Shown here: piece after piece, positions 8,097 through 16,669 of the stretch
Layout of the letters: every line of letters begins with the position of its first letter
Position numbering within the stretch: position 1 is the first letter of the stretch
DNA from: Alphaproteobacteria bacterium
GTDB taxonomy: Bacteria; Pseudomonadota; Alphaproteobacteria; MPNO01; UBA2964
Direction: 5' to 3'
Assembly (NCBI GenBank): GCA_009377375.1
Contig: WHUE01000006.1
Span: 1-64,000, forward strand
Length of the DNA stretch: 64,000 nucleotides
Notes under the pieces: model-generated
Database searches by the model: none
Told to the model about the DNA's origin: nothing
Seen by the model: only the letters and a program-made list of their open reading frames with translations
Translations under genes and position numbers: made by a program

Positions 8097-9946
8097 CGGG
8101 CGCTCCCCGTATCCGCGAACGCCGCGTCGAGTTCCGGCAGTTGGGCGGCATAGGCCTTCCAGCGTCCGACGGAGCGGGAATAGATCGGCTGGCGCACCTG
8201 CCAGCGGCTCGGGGTCTGCACGGCGCGCGCATGGCTGTGGAAATCGAGGCAGCGGTCGTCCCACGGCGCGCCCAGGAAGGCGATCAGCCGCCGCGCCTGG
8301 CCTTCCAGATCGGCCACGGTATCCTCGTACTGCACCTCGATCATCCTGAGCGGCAGGGCCTCGCGCCAATGCGCCATCAGCCGCTCGTACTGCGCGTGAA
8401 AGAAGGCGAGATCGCCGAAATCGGTGGCGTAGTGCTGGTCCGGGCTGAAGTTCTCCATCCAGATGGACAGCGCGTTGTCGCGCGCCGCGCGCCGGCAATG
8501 CACGACCCGCGCCCCGGGGAACAGCAGGGCGGCAAAGGCGAGCTGAAAGAAGTTGAGCGGCGACTTGTCGCTGATGCGCAGCCGCTTTCCGGGCGCGCCG
8601 TCGCGCAGGGCCAGCAGATAGTCGCGCGCCAGCATCTTGCTGCGGGGTTCGTCGAGCGAGGCGGCCGCCTGCCACATCGCGTCGTCGTCGCCCAGCATGG
8701 ATGCCGCCAGCCGGCCGATGTCGGGCAGCTCGCCCGCGCCGTGCAGCCGGGGATGGGCGGACATGATCTGTTCGGTCAGCGTGGTGCCCGAGCGCGGCAG
8801 CCCGACGATGAAGACCGGCTGGTCGGTGCCGACGCCGTACTGGCGGCGCCCGCGGAAAAACGCGGGCGTATAGGTTGCGACGATGTTGTACACCCGCGCG
8901 GTCAGCGCGTCCCGGTCCAGCGGTCCCGTCGCCCGCCGCCGCGCGGCGTTGGCCAGAAGCCCGGCTTCCGCCGCCGCCCGGAAGTCGCCGGTTCGGTCGC
9001 GATACTTGGCGACGCCGTAGCCGATCAGCGCCTTCGCCTCGTCCTTCACGGCGTCGTCGCCCAGCGTCGCCTCGGCACAGGCCAGCCATCTCGCCGGCTC
9101 GTTATCCTCCGCGTCGCCCGCCGCATGCCCGTTCCTCCCGTCGTCGCGCAGCAGGGCGAGATACTGGCCCAGCGCCATGGCGTGGTCGGGGCGGCGGCGC
9201 AGCACGTTGAGGTATGCGCCGCGCGCGCCGTCGGCCTCGCCCAAATCTTCCAGCGCGCGGCCCAGCCCCATCCAGCCCTCGACATGGTCCGGGTCCATGC
9301 CGAGCGACTGGCGGAACAGCTCTTCCGCACGCCGGACCTTGCCGCGCTCCGACATCTGCCGGGCCAGCCGGCTGCGTGCCCGCGGCATGTCGGGATCATG
9401 CTTCACCGCGCGCTCGAAGCATTCCAGCGCATCCTCGAACTGTCCGGCATCGATCAGCAACGCGCCGAGGTTGAGATACGTCGCCGCCCGTCCGGGATCG
9501 ATCAGCAGCGCGTTCCGGAGCGCGGTGAAGGCCGCCTTCCGTTGCCCGAGCTGCTTCAGCGCGGTGCCGAGATTGTGCCACCCGTCGGCGTAGCGCGCAT
9601 CGATCTCCACCGCCTCGGCAAAACATCGGGCGGCGTCCTCCATCTCGTCCAGCATGGCGTGGACGCGGCCGAGATCGGACCAGCAGCGCGCGTCGTCGGG
9701 CAGCAGCTCGCGGGCCCGCATCGCCGCCGCGAGCGCCGGCCCGCGCTTGCCCGAGGCGGCATGCAGCAGCGCCACGTGGCGCAGCGTCCCGGCGTCGTCG
9801 GGCGCTTCGGCCAGCCGGTCCTCACACAGCCGCAGCGCCGCCCCCGCGTCCTTGCGGTCAAGCGCGGCATTCACCGCCGCCGCGAGCGGCGGGGGCGGAC
9901 CGGCAAGCGCGCTTTCACCGGCCCCGGTATGCGGCGATTCGCTCAC
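8093..9946 (-). CDS. TPR-repeat sulfotransferase
   Basis: This 617-residue protein has two parts. Residues 20-280 are a run of tetratricopeptide repeats (for example WHNLGTALKQLGQRKAAF, YLNLGALLIDAGQFEDAL). Residues 360-610 are a sulfotransferase domain with the 5'-phosphosulfate loop GLPRSGTTLTEQI and a 3'-phosphate-binding stretch CRRAARDNALSIWM. The enzyme class transfers sulfate from PAPS to a hydroxyl or amine, and the acceptor here is unknown. The gene sits between a TonB siderophore receptor and a PepSY protein and is translationally coupled to the latter. That placement ties it to iron uptake, perhaps by sulfating the receptor, a surface glycan or the siderophore. That role is inference from context. 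Confidence 0.85.
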   Translation of the reverse strand: MSESPHTGAGESALAGPPPPLAAAVNAALDRKDAGAALRLCEDRLAEAPDDAGTLRHVALLHAASGKRGPALAAAMRARELLPDDARCWSDLGRVHAMLDEMEDAARCFAEAVEIDARYADGWHNLGTALKQLGQRKAAFTALRNALLIDPGRAATYLNLGALLIDAGQFEDALECFERAVKHDPDMPRARSRLARQMSERGKVRRAEELFRQSLGMDPDHVEGWMGLGRALEDLGEADGARGAYLNVLRRRPDHAMALGQYLALLRDDGRNGHAAGDAEDNEPARWLACAEATLGDDAVKDEAKALIGYGVAKYRDRTGDFRAAAEAGLLANAARRRATGPLDRDALTARVYNIVATYTPAFFRGRRQYGVGTDQPVFIVGLPRSGTTLTEQIMSAHPRLHGAGELPDIGRLAASMLGDDDAMWQAAASLDEPRSKMLARDYLLALRDGAPGKRLRISDKSPLNFFQLAFAALLFPGARVVHCRRAARDNALSIWMENFSPDQHYATDFGDLAFFHAQYERLMAHWREALPLRMIEVQYEDTVADLEGQARRLIAFLGAPWDDRCLDFHSHARAVQTPSRWQVRQPIYSRSVGRWKAYAAQLPELDAAFADTGSAR

Positions 9947-9999
9947 AATAGAAGCCCCTCATCCTGCGACGGATTCTCAGACGTAACTCTTTCTCCTGA

Positions 10000-12549
10000 T
10001 CAGAACCGCAAGCGCGCGGTGAGCAGGACCGACCGCGGTGCGCCGAACTGCGCGTAGGCCCCGGTGCGGTCGGCGCCCTCGACATAGGTTGCGTCGAATA
10101 CGTTGCGGAGCTGGAACGAGAGCTTGAGCCCCTCGATCCCGTTGTAGAAGGCGTAAAGGTCGGCACGCTCGTATCCTTCGAGCTCCGCACCCGCAGCGAA
10201 GCTGCTGACGCCCCGGTTGCCGATCGCAAACAGGCCGGCGCCGAAGCCGAGGCCTTTCAGCGGCGGGGTCTGCAGCTCATAGCTGGTGAACAGGCCGACC
10301 TGCCAGTCGGCGGTGCCGGCCGGTTTGCTGCCGAAGAACGGATCGTCCTCCTCGAGGAAATCCGAATTGAGCAGGATGCCCCCGAACGAAATCTTCCAGC
10401 CGCGCACTGGCTCGCCGTTGATCTCCAGCTCCATGCCGTCGGAGCGTTGCAGCCCGCCCGAGACGCTGAAGCTCTCCCCGACTGTGTTGGCCGGGTCCGG
10501 GATCGGAGCCTTGTCGCGGTAGATGCGGTAGATGGCTAAGTTGGCCCCGAGCTTGCCGTCGAACCACTCGGTCTTGAGGCCCGTCTCGTAGATTTCGCCC
10601 GTGGTAGGATCGAGGATCCCTCCGCTCCGGTCGGTGTTGAACGGATTGGGCGTAAACGACTGGGCATAGAGCGCATAGGCGGAGATCTGGTCGGTGAAGG
10701 CGTAGGTCACCCCCACGCGGCCGGTGAACGCCTCGTCCGTTTTCCGGCTCGACGTGCCGAGCATGAACCGCTCGTCCTCGGTCTTCACGCGGTCGAAGCG
10801 CCCTCCGGCCAGGAGCGTCAGGCGATCGACCGGGCGAACCTGGACCTGGGCGTAGTAGCCGGACTCCCGGCTACGTGTCGAATAGTTCGGCGCCGTCGGT
10901 CCGGGATCGACGGTGGGGACGCTGCTGAAATCGCCGTAGATGCTCACCGAGCCCAAATAGGCATAGGACGAGGATCGCGTGGATTTGGTCCAGGACCGTT
11001 CCATGCCGACGGTGAGCTGGGTGGGCACGTTCTCCACCTCGAACGATCCGTTCAGGCGCAGTTCTCCGGACCACAAGTCCTGCTCGAGATCGAACGCGCT
11101 GCTGTAGAGGCCGACATTTCCGCCCGGCGTCACCGTCGCGTAGGAATAGGCATAGGAATCCAGGCGAATGGGGCTGTTCTGGTTGAGGTGGTTGAGCCGC
11201 AGGGTGGCCAGCCAGTCGTCGCCGATCTTCTGGTCCACCTGTATCGTGCCGCTCAAGGTGGTCCATTCGTTCCAATCGTCGTTGGGGATGCCGAAGAACG
11301 TCGAGCGGTCGCGCAGCGGCGCCCGGTACGTGTTCCCGTCGAGGACCAGCGGAAAGCCGTTGTTGGAAACGAAATTGTCCTGCTGGTAGAGGCCCATGAG
11401 GAGCACGCGCGTCGTCTCGGTCACGTCGACCTCGAAACCGGGCGCGAACACCTTCCGTCGCGACTTGACGCCGTCGACGAAGGAGCCTTCGTCCTGGTAC
11501 ACGGCGACCACGCGCCCCCGCGCTCTTTTGGATTCGAACATGGGCCCGGTCGCGTCGAGCTCGCCGCGGTAGTGATCGTACGAGCCGATCGACGCCGCGC
11601 CTTCGAGCTTCGGCTCGGCGAGCGGCTTCTTGCGCACGCGGTTGATGAAGCCGCCGGCGGCGCTGCGGCCGTACAATACGGAGCTCGGCCCCTTCAACGT
11701 CTCGATGCGGTCGTAGATCGCGAGGTCGCCGCTGGACCAGAAGGTCGGGGTGATGAACCCGTCCTCGCGGTTGTCGTAGAACCCGTCTAGGTCGACGCCG
11801 CGTACCTGGGCCTCGTCGAAGCCCCAGGCCGACATGCCGGCGAACGGGCCCGTGCCGCTGAACTGGTTCACGCCGGCGACGGTTTCCAGCGCCTGGCCCA
11901 GATCCTGCACCTGCCGCGCCTCCAGCGAATCCCGCGTGACGACGCCGATGGATTGCGGGGTCTCGCGGATGCTTTGCGCCGATTTGGTCGCGGAGGATTG
12001 ATATTCCGCCTTGAATCCGCCCGGTTCCGGCGGGGCGTTGCCGAAGCGGCCGCGCTCGGCGGCGCCCTCGACCGTGACCGGATTGAGCGTGAGGACGTCC
12101 CCGTCTTCGTCCTTCGCCAGGGTGACCGTGTTGCCGTTCGCGATCCGGTAAGTGAGCCCGGTGCCGGCGAGCAGCCTGCGGAGCGCGTCCTCGGGTGTGA
12201 ACGTCCCGCGCGCGCCGGGCGACCGGACCCCCCGGGCGATGGCATCGTCGAAGAACAGTTCGAACCCGGTCTCGCGCGAGAAGCGGATCAGGGCCCGGGC
12301 AAGCGGCTGGGCGGCGATGTCGAAGGTCTGGGTGCCGGCCTGGGCGGTCTGGCGGACGTTGAGCCCGTCGCGCGCCGGCGTCCCCGGCATGCGCATCCTT
12401 TCCTGCGCGCCCTGCGCGCCGTCGGGATCGCCCGCCATCGCTGGCGCGGCGGCGAGCATCGACATCCAGGCGGTCGTCGCCATCAGCCGCGTCTTGAAAC
12501 CCTGTCCGCGGATGCGACCGCCCCTGTCTTCGCCGATGATCGCCGTCAC
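10000..12549 (-). CDS. TonB-dependent siderophore receptor with N-terminal STN signalling domain
   Basis: This 849-residue outer-membrane receptor has a signal peptide with AAAPAMAG at about residue 40. An STN (secretin/TonB short N-terminal) domain follows at about residues 70-150 (FDIAAQPLARALIRFSRETG, LTYRIANGNTVTL). The plug domain reads IRETPQSIGVVTRDSLE, LYGRSAAGGFINRV. The beta-barrel ends in the C-terminal aromatic LTARLRF. The STN domain and the adjacent fecR and fecI genes mark a transducer that reports ligand binding to an anti-sigma factor while importing a ferric chelate. The ligand is unknown; the plug resembles ferrichrome or hydroxamate-type receptors. A Fur-like inverted repeat lies about 60 bases upstream of the ATG. 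Confidence 0.92.
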   Translation of the reverse strand: MTAIIGEDRGGRIRGQGFKTRLMATTAWMSMLAAAPAMAGDPDGAQGAQERMRMPGTPARDGLNVRQTAQAGTQTFDIAAQPLARALIRFSRETGFELFFDDAIARGVRSPGARGTFTPEDALRRLLAGTGLTYRIANGNTVTLAKDEDGDVLTLNPVTVEGAAERGRFGNAPPEPGGFKAEYQSSATKSAQSIRETPQSIGVVTRDSLEARQVQDLGQALETVAGVNQFSGTGPFAGMSAWGFDEAQVRGVDLDGFYDNREDGFITPTFWSSGDLAIYDRIETLKGPSSVLYGRSAAGGFINRVRKKPLAEPKLEGAASIGSYDHYRGELDATGPMFESKRARGRVVAVYQDEGSFVDGVKSRRKVFAPGFEVDVTETTRVLLMGLYQQDNFVSNNGFPLVLDGNTYRAPLRDRSTFFGIPNDDWNEWTTLSGTIQVDQKIGDDWLATLRLNHLNQNSPIRLDSYAYSYATVTPGGNVGLYSSAFDLEQDLWSGELRLNGSFEVENVPTQLTVGMERSWTKSTRSSSYAYLGSVSIYGDFSSVPTVDPGPTAPNYSTRSRESGYYAQVQVRPVDRLTLLAGGRFDRVKTEDERFMLGTSSRKTDEAFTGRVGVTYAFTDQISAYALYAQSFTPNPFNTDRSGGILDPTTGEIYETGLKTEWFDGKLGANLAIYRIYRDKAPIPDPANTVGESFSVSGGLQRSDGMELEINGEPVRGWKISFGGILLNSDFLEEDDPFFGSKPAGTADWQVGLFTSYELQTPPLKGLGFGAGLFAIGNRGVSSFAAGAELEGYERADLYAFYNGIEGLKLSFQLRNVFDATYVEGADRTGAYAQFGAPRSVLLTARLRF

Positions 12550-12603
12550 CCTCTGACCCTCCTGCTGGTGAGGGGTGCGGCATTCCGGCCGTCCCCGCCA
12601 TGA

Positions 12604-12624
12604 TGCGAATGAGTGTTATTCGCA
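12604..12624 (-). promoter_or_regulatory. Candidate Fur box upstream of the TonB receptor
   Basis: Two perfect inverted heptamers, TGCGAAT (12604-12610) and ATTCGCA (12618-12624), are separated by 7 bases, giving the 21-bp layout of two overlapping 7-1-7 Fur sites. The same heptamers occur with 1-base spacing before the fecI gene. It sits about 60 bases before the receptor ATG, consistent with iron repression. Confidence 0.6.
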
Positions 12625-12752
12625 ATTTCTACAGGGAAGACGGCGCGGGGCTCCGGGACCATTACAGCACGGACGAAAAAACTTCCGCCACAGAGTGAGA
12701 GGTGCCGAGGCCGGATTCGTCGGCCCCTTCGCGGCCCGCGCCCGATGGCCTC

Positions 12753-13754
12753 TCAGTCGGCGGGCCTGATCAGAACAAGCAGATCGGTCAGGCGCACCAG
12801 CCTCACGGGCAGGGTGCGCGCGATGGTGTCGAGCGCGGCGTCCGTATGGCCCGTGTCGAACACGCCGGTGACCGGCAGCGCCGCGATGGCTTCGTCCGTG
12901 ACCACGATTCGCCCCGTGCGATAACGTTCCAGATCGCGCAGGACCTCCGCCAGCGGCGCGCCGTGGAAAATCAGGCGTCCGTCGCGCCAGAAGCCGATAT
13001 CCGCCACGTCCAGCCGGGAAATCCGCTGAACGCCGCGGGTTCCGAAGCGCGCGCCCTGGCCCGCCTCGAGCCGCAGAGGCGCAGCCCGGCCGGCCGACAC
13101 TTCGACAATCCCCGACGCGACGGCAACGCGGGTGCGCCCGCCGCTCCGTTTCACATCGAACTCGGTGCCGAGGACGGTGATGGTGCCGTCTCCCGCTGCC
13201 ACGGCAAACGGGCGGGCCGGGTCCGGCACGACAGCGAAATAGGCCTCGCCGCGATGAAGGGTGACGCGGCGCGGCGCCCCCTCGAACGCGAGGGACAGCG
13301 CGGAGGAGGCGCCAATGACAATCGTGGAGCCGTCCGGCAGGGCAATTGTCCGCTGCTCTGCGGTGGTCGTGCGATGGTCGGCGAGCAGTCCCGCCGCGAA
13401 TCCGGTTGGAAGGGACGCCCACAATCCCGCCGCCGCCACGATGAGGAAAAGCGTCGCCGCGATTGCTGCGAGCCGCTTCCGGCTGTCCGCCCGCCGGCGG
13501 GACGCGGCGTTACCCCGACCGCCCGCAACAGGGACGACCGCCGCATCCCGTGGGCGAAGGGCGTCCAGACCGCCCCACAGGCGTTCCACCTCGCGCCAGG
13601 CCTGCCGGTGGCGGAGATCGGCGTTCAGCCACGCGGCGAAGCGCGCCCTGTCCTCCGCCGTCGCCGCCTCGTCGCGCAGCAGCACGAACCAGGTGACGGC
13701 CTCGTCCTCGACGTGGGTCCGTGCTTCGCCCTCCATGGCCTCGCGCATGTCCAT
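12753..13754 (-). CDS. fecR: FecR-family anti-sigma/sigma-regulator
   Basis: This 333-residue single-pass inner-membrane protein has an N-terminal DUF4880 region (AVTWFVLLRDEAATAEDRARFAAWL, then RQAWREVERLW) and a membrane helix around residues 94-115. The periplasmic FecR domain reads IALPDGSTIVIGASSALSL, HRGEAYFAVVPDPARPFAV and VLGTEFDVKRS. The C-terminal segment has the STN-like VTGVFDTGHTDAALDTIARTL. In FecIRA systems this protein receives the signal from the receptor STN domain and controls the ECF sigma factor. Here it lies between the receptor and the sigma gene on the same strand, in the order fecI, fecR, receptor. Some 200 bases separate it from the receptor, which has its own promoter. 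Confidence 0.9.
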   Translation of the reverse strand: MDMREAMEGEARTHVEDEAVTWFVLLRDEAATAEDRARFAAWLNADLRHRQAWREVERLWGGLDALRPRDAAVVPVAGGRGNAASRRRADSRKRLAAIAATLFLIVAAAGLWASLPTGFAAGLLADHRTTTAEQRTIALPDGSTIVIGASSALSLAFEGAPRRVTLHRGEAYFAVVPDPARPFAVAAGDGTITVLGTEFDVKRSGGRTRVAVASGIVEVSAGRAAPLRLEAGQGARFGTRGVQRISRLDVADIGFWRDGRLIFHGAPLAEVLRDLERYRTGRIVVTDEAIAALPVTGVFDTGHTDAALDTIARTLPVRLVRLTDLLVLIRPAD

Positions 13755-13858
13755 TTCTTAAAGTCCGGTTCGGCGACGTCCGGTGAAAACGCCGCTTCGT
13801 CCCTGCAGGGCGGGAAAGAGAGCCCATTCCCTTTAGACGAATCCCGGGGCCGGGGCCA

Positions 13859-14383
13859 TTACTCGGGGTCCGACGAGCCGTGCCGGTGGTCGCCGAGCCG
13901 CTTCCTGCAATGCCCCAGCGAACGCACCATGTGGACGACGACCGTGTTCTTGGCGATGCCGAGCCGCACGGCGATTTCCGCATAGCTCAGCCCCTCGAAC
14001 TTGTGCATCAGGAATATCTCCCGGCCGCGCGGGGGAAGGTCGGCTATCGCCTGTTGCAGGATATCGAGCTCTTCGCGGGACAGGACCACAGCTTCCGGCG
14101 ACGGGCACGGGTCGCGAAAGGCCCGCCATTCGGTTTCCGTAACCGAGGCGGCCATCCTGTTCCCGGACGACCGGTAATGGTCGATCACCAGGTTGTTCGC
14201 CGTGCGGAAGAGATAGGCCTTCGCGTCGTGCAGTGTCGCGGCCGGCTTGGCCCGCAGCAGCCGGAGGAACGCTTCCTGGGTGAGATCGGCGGCGGTTTCC
14301 GGCGACCGGACGCGCCGCCGGAAGAACCTGATCAGGTCTCTTTCGCAGCTTCGGAACAGGGCTTCCAGACCGGCGTCGGACAC
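13859..14383 (-). CDS. fecI: FecI-type ECF sigma factor
   Basis: This 174-residue protein has the two ECF regions. Region 2 is LIRFFRRRVRSPETAADLTQEAFLRLL with KAYLFRTANNLVIDHYR. Region 4 is LPPRGREIFLMHKFEGLSYAEIAVRLGIAKNTVVVHMVRSL. The wording of both regions, in particular FLMHKFEGLSYAEIA, is typical of the iron-starvation FecI group. The most plausible start is GTG at 14383, because no in-frame ATG lies nearby. It is followed by fecR after 104 bases. A Fur-like palindrome lies about 47 bases upstream, so the system is probably off when iron is plentiful. Its targets would include the TonB receptor promoter. Confidence 0.9.
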   Translation of the reverse strand: MSDAGLEALFRSCERDLIRFFRRRVRSPETAADLTQEAFLRLLRAKPAATLHDAKAYLFRTANNLVIDHYRSSGNRMAASVTETEWRAFRDPCPSPEAVVLSREELDILQQAIADLPPRGREIFLMHKFEGLSYAEIAVRLGIAKNTVVVHMVRSLGHCRKRLGDHRHGSSDPE

Positions 14384-14429
14384 GTGGTGGCCAATACAGA
14401 CATTGTTATGCGGAAGGCCACACTAGGTT

Positions 14430-14450
14430 AATTGCGAATCATTCGCAATT
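14430..14450 (-). promoter_or_regulatory. Fur box upstream of fecI, overlapping the cbiX 3' end
   Basis: This is a perfect inverted repeat TGCGAAT-C-ATTCGCA (7-1-7) with flanking AAT on the left and ATT on the right. It matches the general Fur architecture and lies about 47 bases before the fecI GTG start. The last codons and the stop of cbiX (ending at 14439) fall inside it, so the operator is embedded in the neighbouring coding sequence. Confidence 0.75.
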
Positions 14451-15254
14451 GGAAGATCGATCGGCGCCGCACCTCTCGTACAAGCCGGGCCACCGGACGG
14501 TTGCCGCCGCCCTGGCCTGCGCCGCGAGTATGTCCGGCAGTCGGGGGCTGAGCCCGACCGGCGCGGCCAGCGCGATCCGCAGCGCGGGATGCCTGCGGAT
14601 CCGGCTGGCGACGCTCATGCGCGTCCGCGCGACCAGCGCCCCGTCGGACAGCAGCCAGGGCAGGATCGCAACCCGCCGCAGCCCGGCCTGGGCCGCCCGG
14701 GTTATCTGGTCCTCCACGGCGGGCCCTGCGCGGTTGACGAAAGCGCTGGCCGAGGCCTCGAAGCCGAGCGCATCGCGGAGCGCCTGCGCGGTCAGCCCGA
14801 CCGCCTCGTTGACGGCGGCGTCGGCGGTGCCGCGTCCGACCACGATCAGCGAGGCGCCGGGCCCCGGCTCGCCGAATCCCGTGACGTCCAGCGCCTCGCG
14901 GATATGCGCACAGGCGGCGTCGTGCAGCGCAGGATGGGCGCCGATCATCGGTGTGCCTGTCACCGCGATTTCGGGATGGCGGCGGCCGAACGCCTTGATC
15001 AGCGCCGGAATGTCCCGGCGCATATGGGCGCCGCCGGCCAGCATGCAGGGCACGACGACGATCCGGCGGATGCCGCGCGCCCGCAGCGTCTCCAGCGCAT
15101 CGGGGATCGCGGGCGCCGCCAGCTCCAGAAAGCCATGCGTCACCGCGTATTCGGGCAGCTGTCGCACGGCCGCTTCGACAAGCACCTTGAATCCGTCCGT
15201 CGCGGACTCGCGGCGGCTGCCATGGCCGCAGAACAGGACCCCGTCAGGCGGCAT
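14439..15254 (-). CDS. cbiX: CbiX-type sirohydrochlorin chelatase
   Basis: This 271-residue protein has two tandem chelatase-like halves, the long CbiX form. The first half carries the active-site motif LFCGHGSRR at the N-terminus and VVPCMLAGGAHMRRDIPALI. The second half begins around ASLIVVGRGTAD, where the histidine is replaced, and has ILPWLLSDGALVARTRMSV. CbiX inserts cobalt (or, in relatives, iron or nickel) into sirohydrochlorin for cobalamin or siroheme synthesis. The ATG at 15254 is preferred to an upstream TTG at 15281. Its start overlaps the end of an unknown small gene by 11 bases. The next gene downstream is the iron-responsive fecI, whose Fur box lies in the cbiX tail. CobA is encoded separately at 43.2 kb. 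Confidence 0.82.
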   Translation of the reverse strand: MPPDGVLFCGHGSRRESATDGFKVLVEAAVRQLPEYAVTHGFLELAAPAIPDALETLRARGIRRIVVVPCMLAGGAHMRRDIPALIKAFGRRHPEIAVTGTPMIGAHPALHDAACAHIREALDVTGFGEPGPGASLIVVGRGTADAAVNEAVGLTAQALRDALGFEASASAFVNRAGPAVEDQITRAAQAGLRRVAILPWLLSDGALVARTRMSVASRIRRHPALRIALAAPVGLSPRLPDILAAQARAAATVRWPGLYERCGADRSSNCE

Positions 15255-15555
15255 CGCCGGCGTCGGCGGCCTCGGCCCCAAGTTCGGTGCGGATGCCGAA
15301 GCTGTCGATATAAAGGTCCAGGCGATCCGGGTCGAACGGCACCTCGTCGAAGAACCCGTCGGGGCCGAGGATCAGCCGGCCATTGGAGGATCCGACCGGC
15401 GTCTCCTCGATGAGCGCGCCCTCGACCTTGGCGTTCGCGCCGGGCATGGCCGCGCCGGCACCAACTGCGGCTCCTGCAAGCCGGAGATCGCGGCGCTGAT
15501 CGCGCGCCACCGCGACGTCTATTCGGAATCCTCCGCCGCATGAATTCCAATCCAC
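15244..15555 (-). CDS. Unknown small protein upstream of cbiX
   Basis: An open frame of up to 103 residues from a GTG at 15555. The second half reads naturally as protein (LILGPDGFFDEVPFDPDRL, LYIDSFGIRTELG) and the stop overlaps the cbiX start by 11 bases, which suggests coupling. No family is recognised. The N-terminal 30 residues are Arg/Ala/Gly-rich and may not be translated; an internal ATG near residue 38 is an alternative. Its position suggests a link to tetrapyrrole metal insertion, but that is only context. Confidence 0.4.
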   Translation of the reverse strand: MDWNSCGGGFRIDVAVARDQRRDLRLAGAAVGAGAAMPGANAKVEGALIEETPVGSSNGRLILGPDGFFDEVPFDPDRLDLYIDSFGIRTELGAEAADAGDAA

Positions 15556-15974
15556 ACGCCGGGGCGGCCGGCCGGCGTCGGGCAGGCTGAGGCACCGCGC
15601 CCGGCGCGGCGCGGTTCTGCAAGAAGACGCCGATCGTCGCGCTTGGCGTCGCCGCGCTTGCCGCCGGCGTCGCCTTTGTCGCGATTCAGGTGAGGAACGG
15701 CCGCAAGGGGCGCCCGCCGGACAGCGCGCCGGGCCGGACCGCCAAGGGAAGGGGGCAGTTCGGCGACTACGCCGTTGTCGGCCGGACCGTGACGATCAAC
15801 AAGCCGCGGGCGGAACTTTATGCTTTCTGGCGCGACTTCCGGAACCTGCCCCGCTTCATGGAAAACATAGAAGCGGTGGTGCTGGAGGGCGACCGGACCA
15901 CCTGGACCATATCTGCGCCGATGGGCCAATCGGTGACGGTGGAAACCAAGGTCGTCCTGAAGCCGGGCCGTTAA
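15540..15974 (+). pseudogene. Broken SRPBCC-family (cyclase/dehydrase-like) gene
   Basis: The frame from the ATG at 15540 is stopped by TGA at 15588, yet the same frame downstream encodes a clear SRPBCC membrane-anchored protein. It has a hydrophobic anchor (VALGVAALAAGVAFVAIQV) and then GRTVTINKPRAELYAFWRDF, LPRFMENIEAVV and WTISAPMGQSVTVETKVV. Translation ends at 15974, about 70 residues short of the usual C-terminus (no conserved SLP/RF core or final helix). The only in-frame start after the TGA is GTG at 15690, which would lose the anchor. With a 5' stop and a 3' truncation it is best called a pseudogene; sequencing error could explain one defect but not both. Confidence 0.6.
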
Positions 15975-16384
15975 TAATTGGCCCAAAGCCCCGGCGTCGC
16001 CAGCTCCACGACATGCCCGTCGGGATCGTGGAAATAGAGGCTGACGCCGCCGGCGGGCCACGCCATTTCGCTGTAGACGGGCGTGCCGTGCGTCGCCAGG
16101 TGGCGGCGCCAGGCGTCGAGCTCCTCCGGGCGGATCTTGAAGGCCAGGTGGAGCGGGCCCTCGCCATGGTGCCCCGCGATGGTTCCGGATTCCGTCGCGA
16201 TGTCCTCGCGCGACGTCCCGCGGCGGAAAACAAGAAGCACGCCGCTCTGGCCGGCGTCGTAGGCGGTCAGCCGTTCGCCGCGCAGCATCGGCGCGAGCCC
16301 CAGCACGGTTTCGTAGAACGAGGTCGCCCGCTCCATGTCGTCGACATAGACAGCCGTCTCGAGGAGTCCGCCGATCGTCGGCAT
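15971..16384 (-). CDS. Glyoxalase/bleomycin-resistance (VOC) family protein
   Basis: This 137-residue protein has two beta-alpha-beta-beta-beta units of the VOC fold. The N-terminal strand and helix read LLETAVYVDDMERATSFYETVLGL, the central strand HLAFKIRPEELDAWRRHL, and the C-terminal metal-site motif SLYFHDPDGHVVELATPGLW. The His in LETAV-type positions is absent, while the His and Glu of the second half (HLAFK, VVELA) are present, so a metal site is plausible. The reaction is unknown. Its stop codon overlaps the end of the convergent broken SRPBCC gene by 4 bases. The ATG at 16384 gives the standard length. Confidence 0.85.
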   Translation of the reverse strand: MPTIGGLLETAVYVDDMERATSFYETVLGLAPMLRGERLTAYDAGQSGVLLVFRRGTSREDIATESGTIAGHHGEGPLHLAFKIRPEELDAWRRHLATHGTPVYSEMAWPAGGVSLYFHDPDGHVVELATPGLWANY

Positions 16385-16606
16385 CTGCAGGCCTTTCTGC
16401 TGCTGCGTCGGGCGAGGTAGCGCACGCCCTGTCGAACGCCGGCCTCCCGATTCTGTTCCTGCGGCTCGGGAGCCTCTGTAGCCGCGCGGTTCCGGTCGGG
16501 GAATGACGCCGGCGGCACGACGTTATGAAAACGAGCCGGCGACCGTCTCGGATCGTGCGCGTCCTACCAGGCTGCCGCGGCGATCCCGCGCTACCAGGCG
16601 GTACCT

Positions 16607-16631
16607 GAAACCTTTCCGCGGGCGGTGCGTT
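16607..16631 (+). promoter_or_regulatory. EcfG-like promoter (GAAAC-N16-CGTT)
   Basis: The -35-like GAAAC at 16607-16611 and CGTT at 16628-16631 are separated by 16 bases, one mismatch from the alphaproteobacterial EcfG consensus GGAAC-N16/17-CGTT. It lies about 40 bases before the ATG of the small membrane protein at 16670. Confidence 0.5.
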
Positions 16632-16669
16632 TCAAAGCATCACCCCACAGTTCTGGCAGCGAGCCTATC

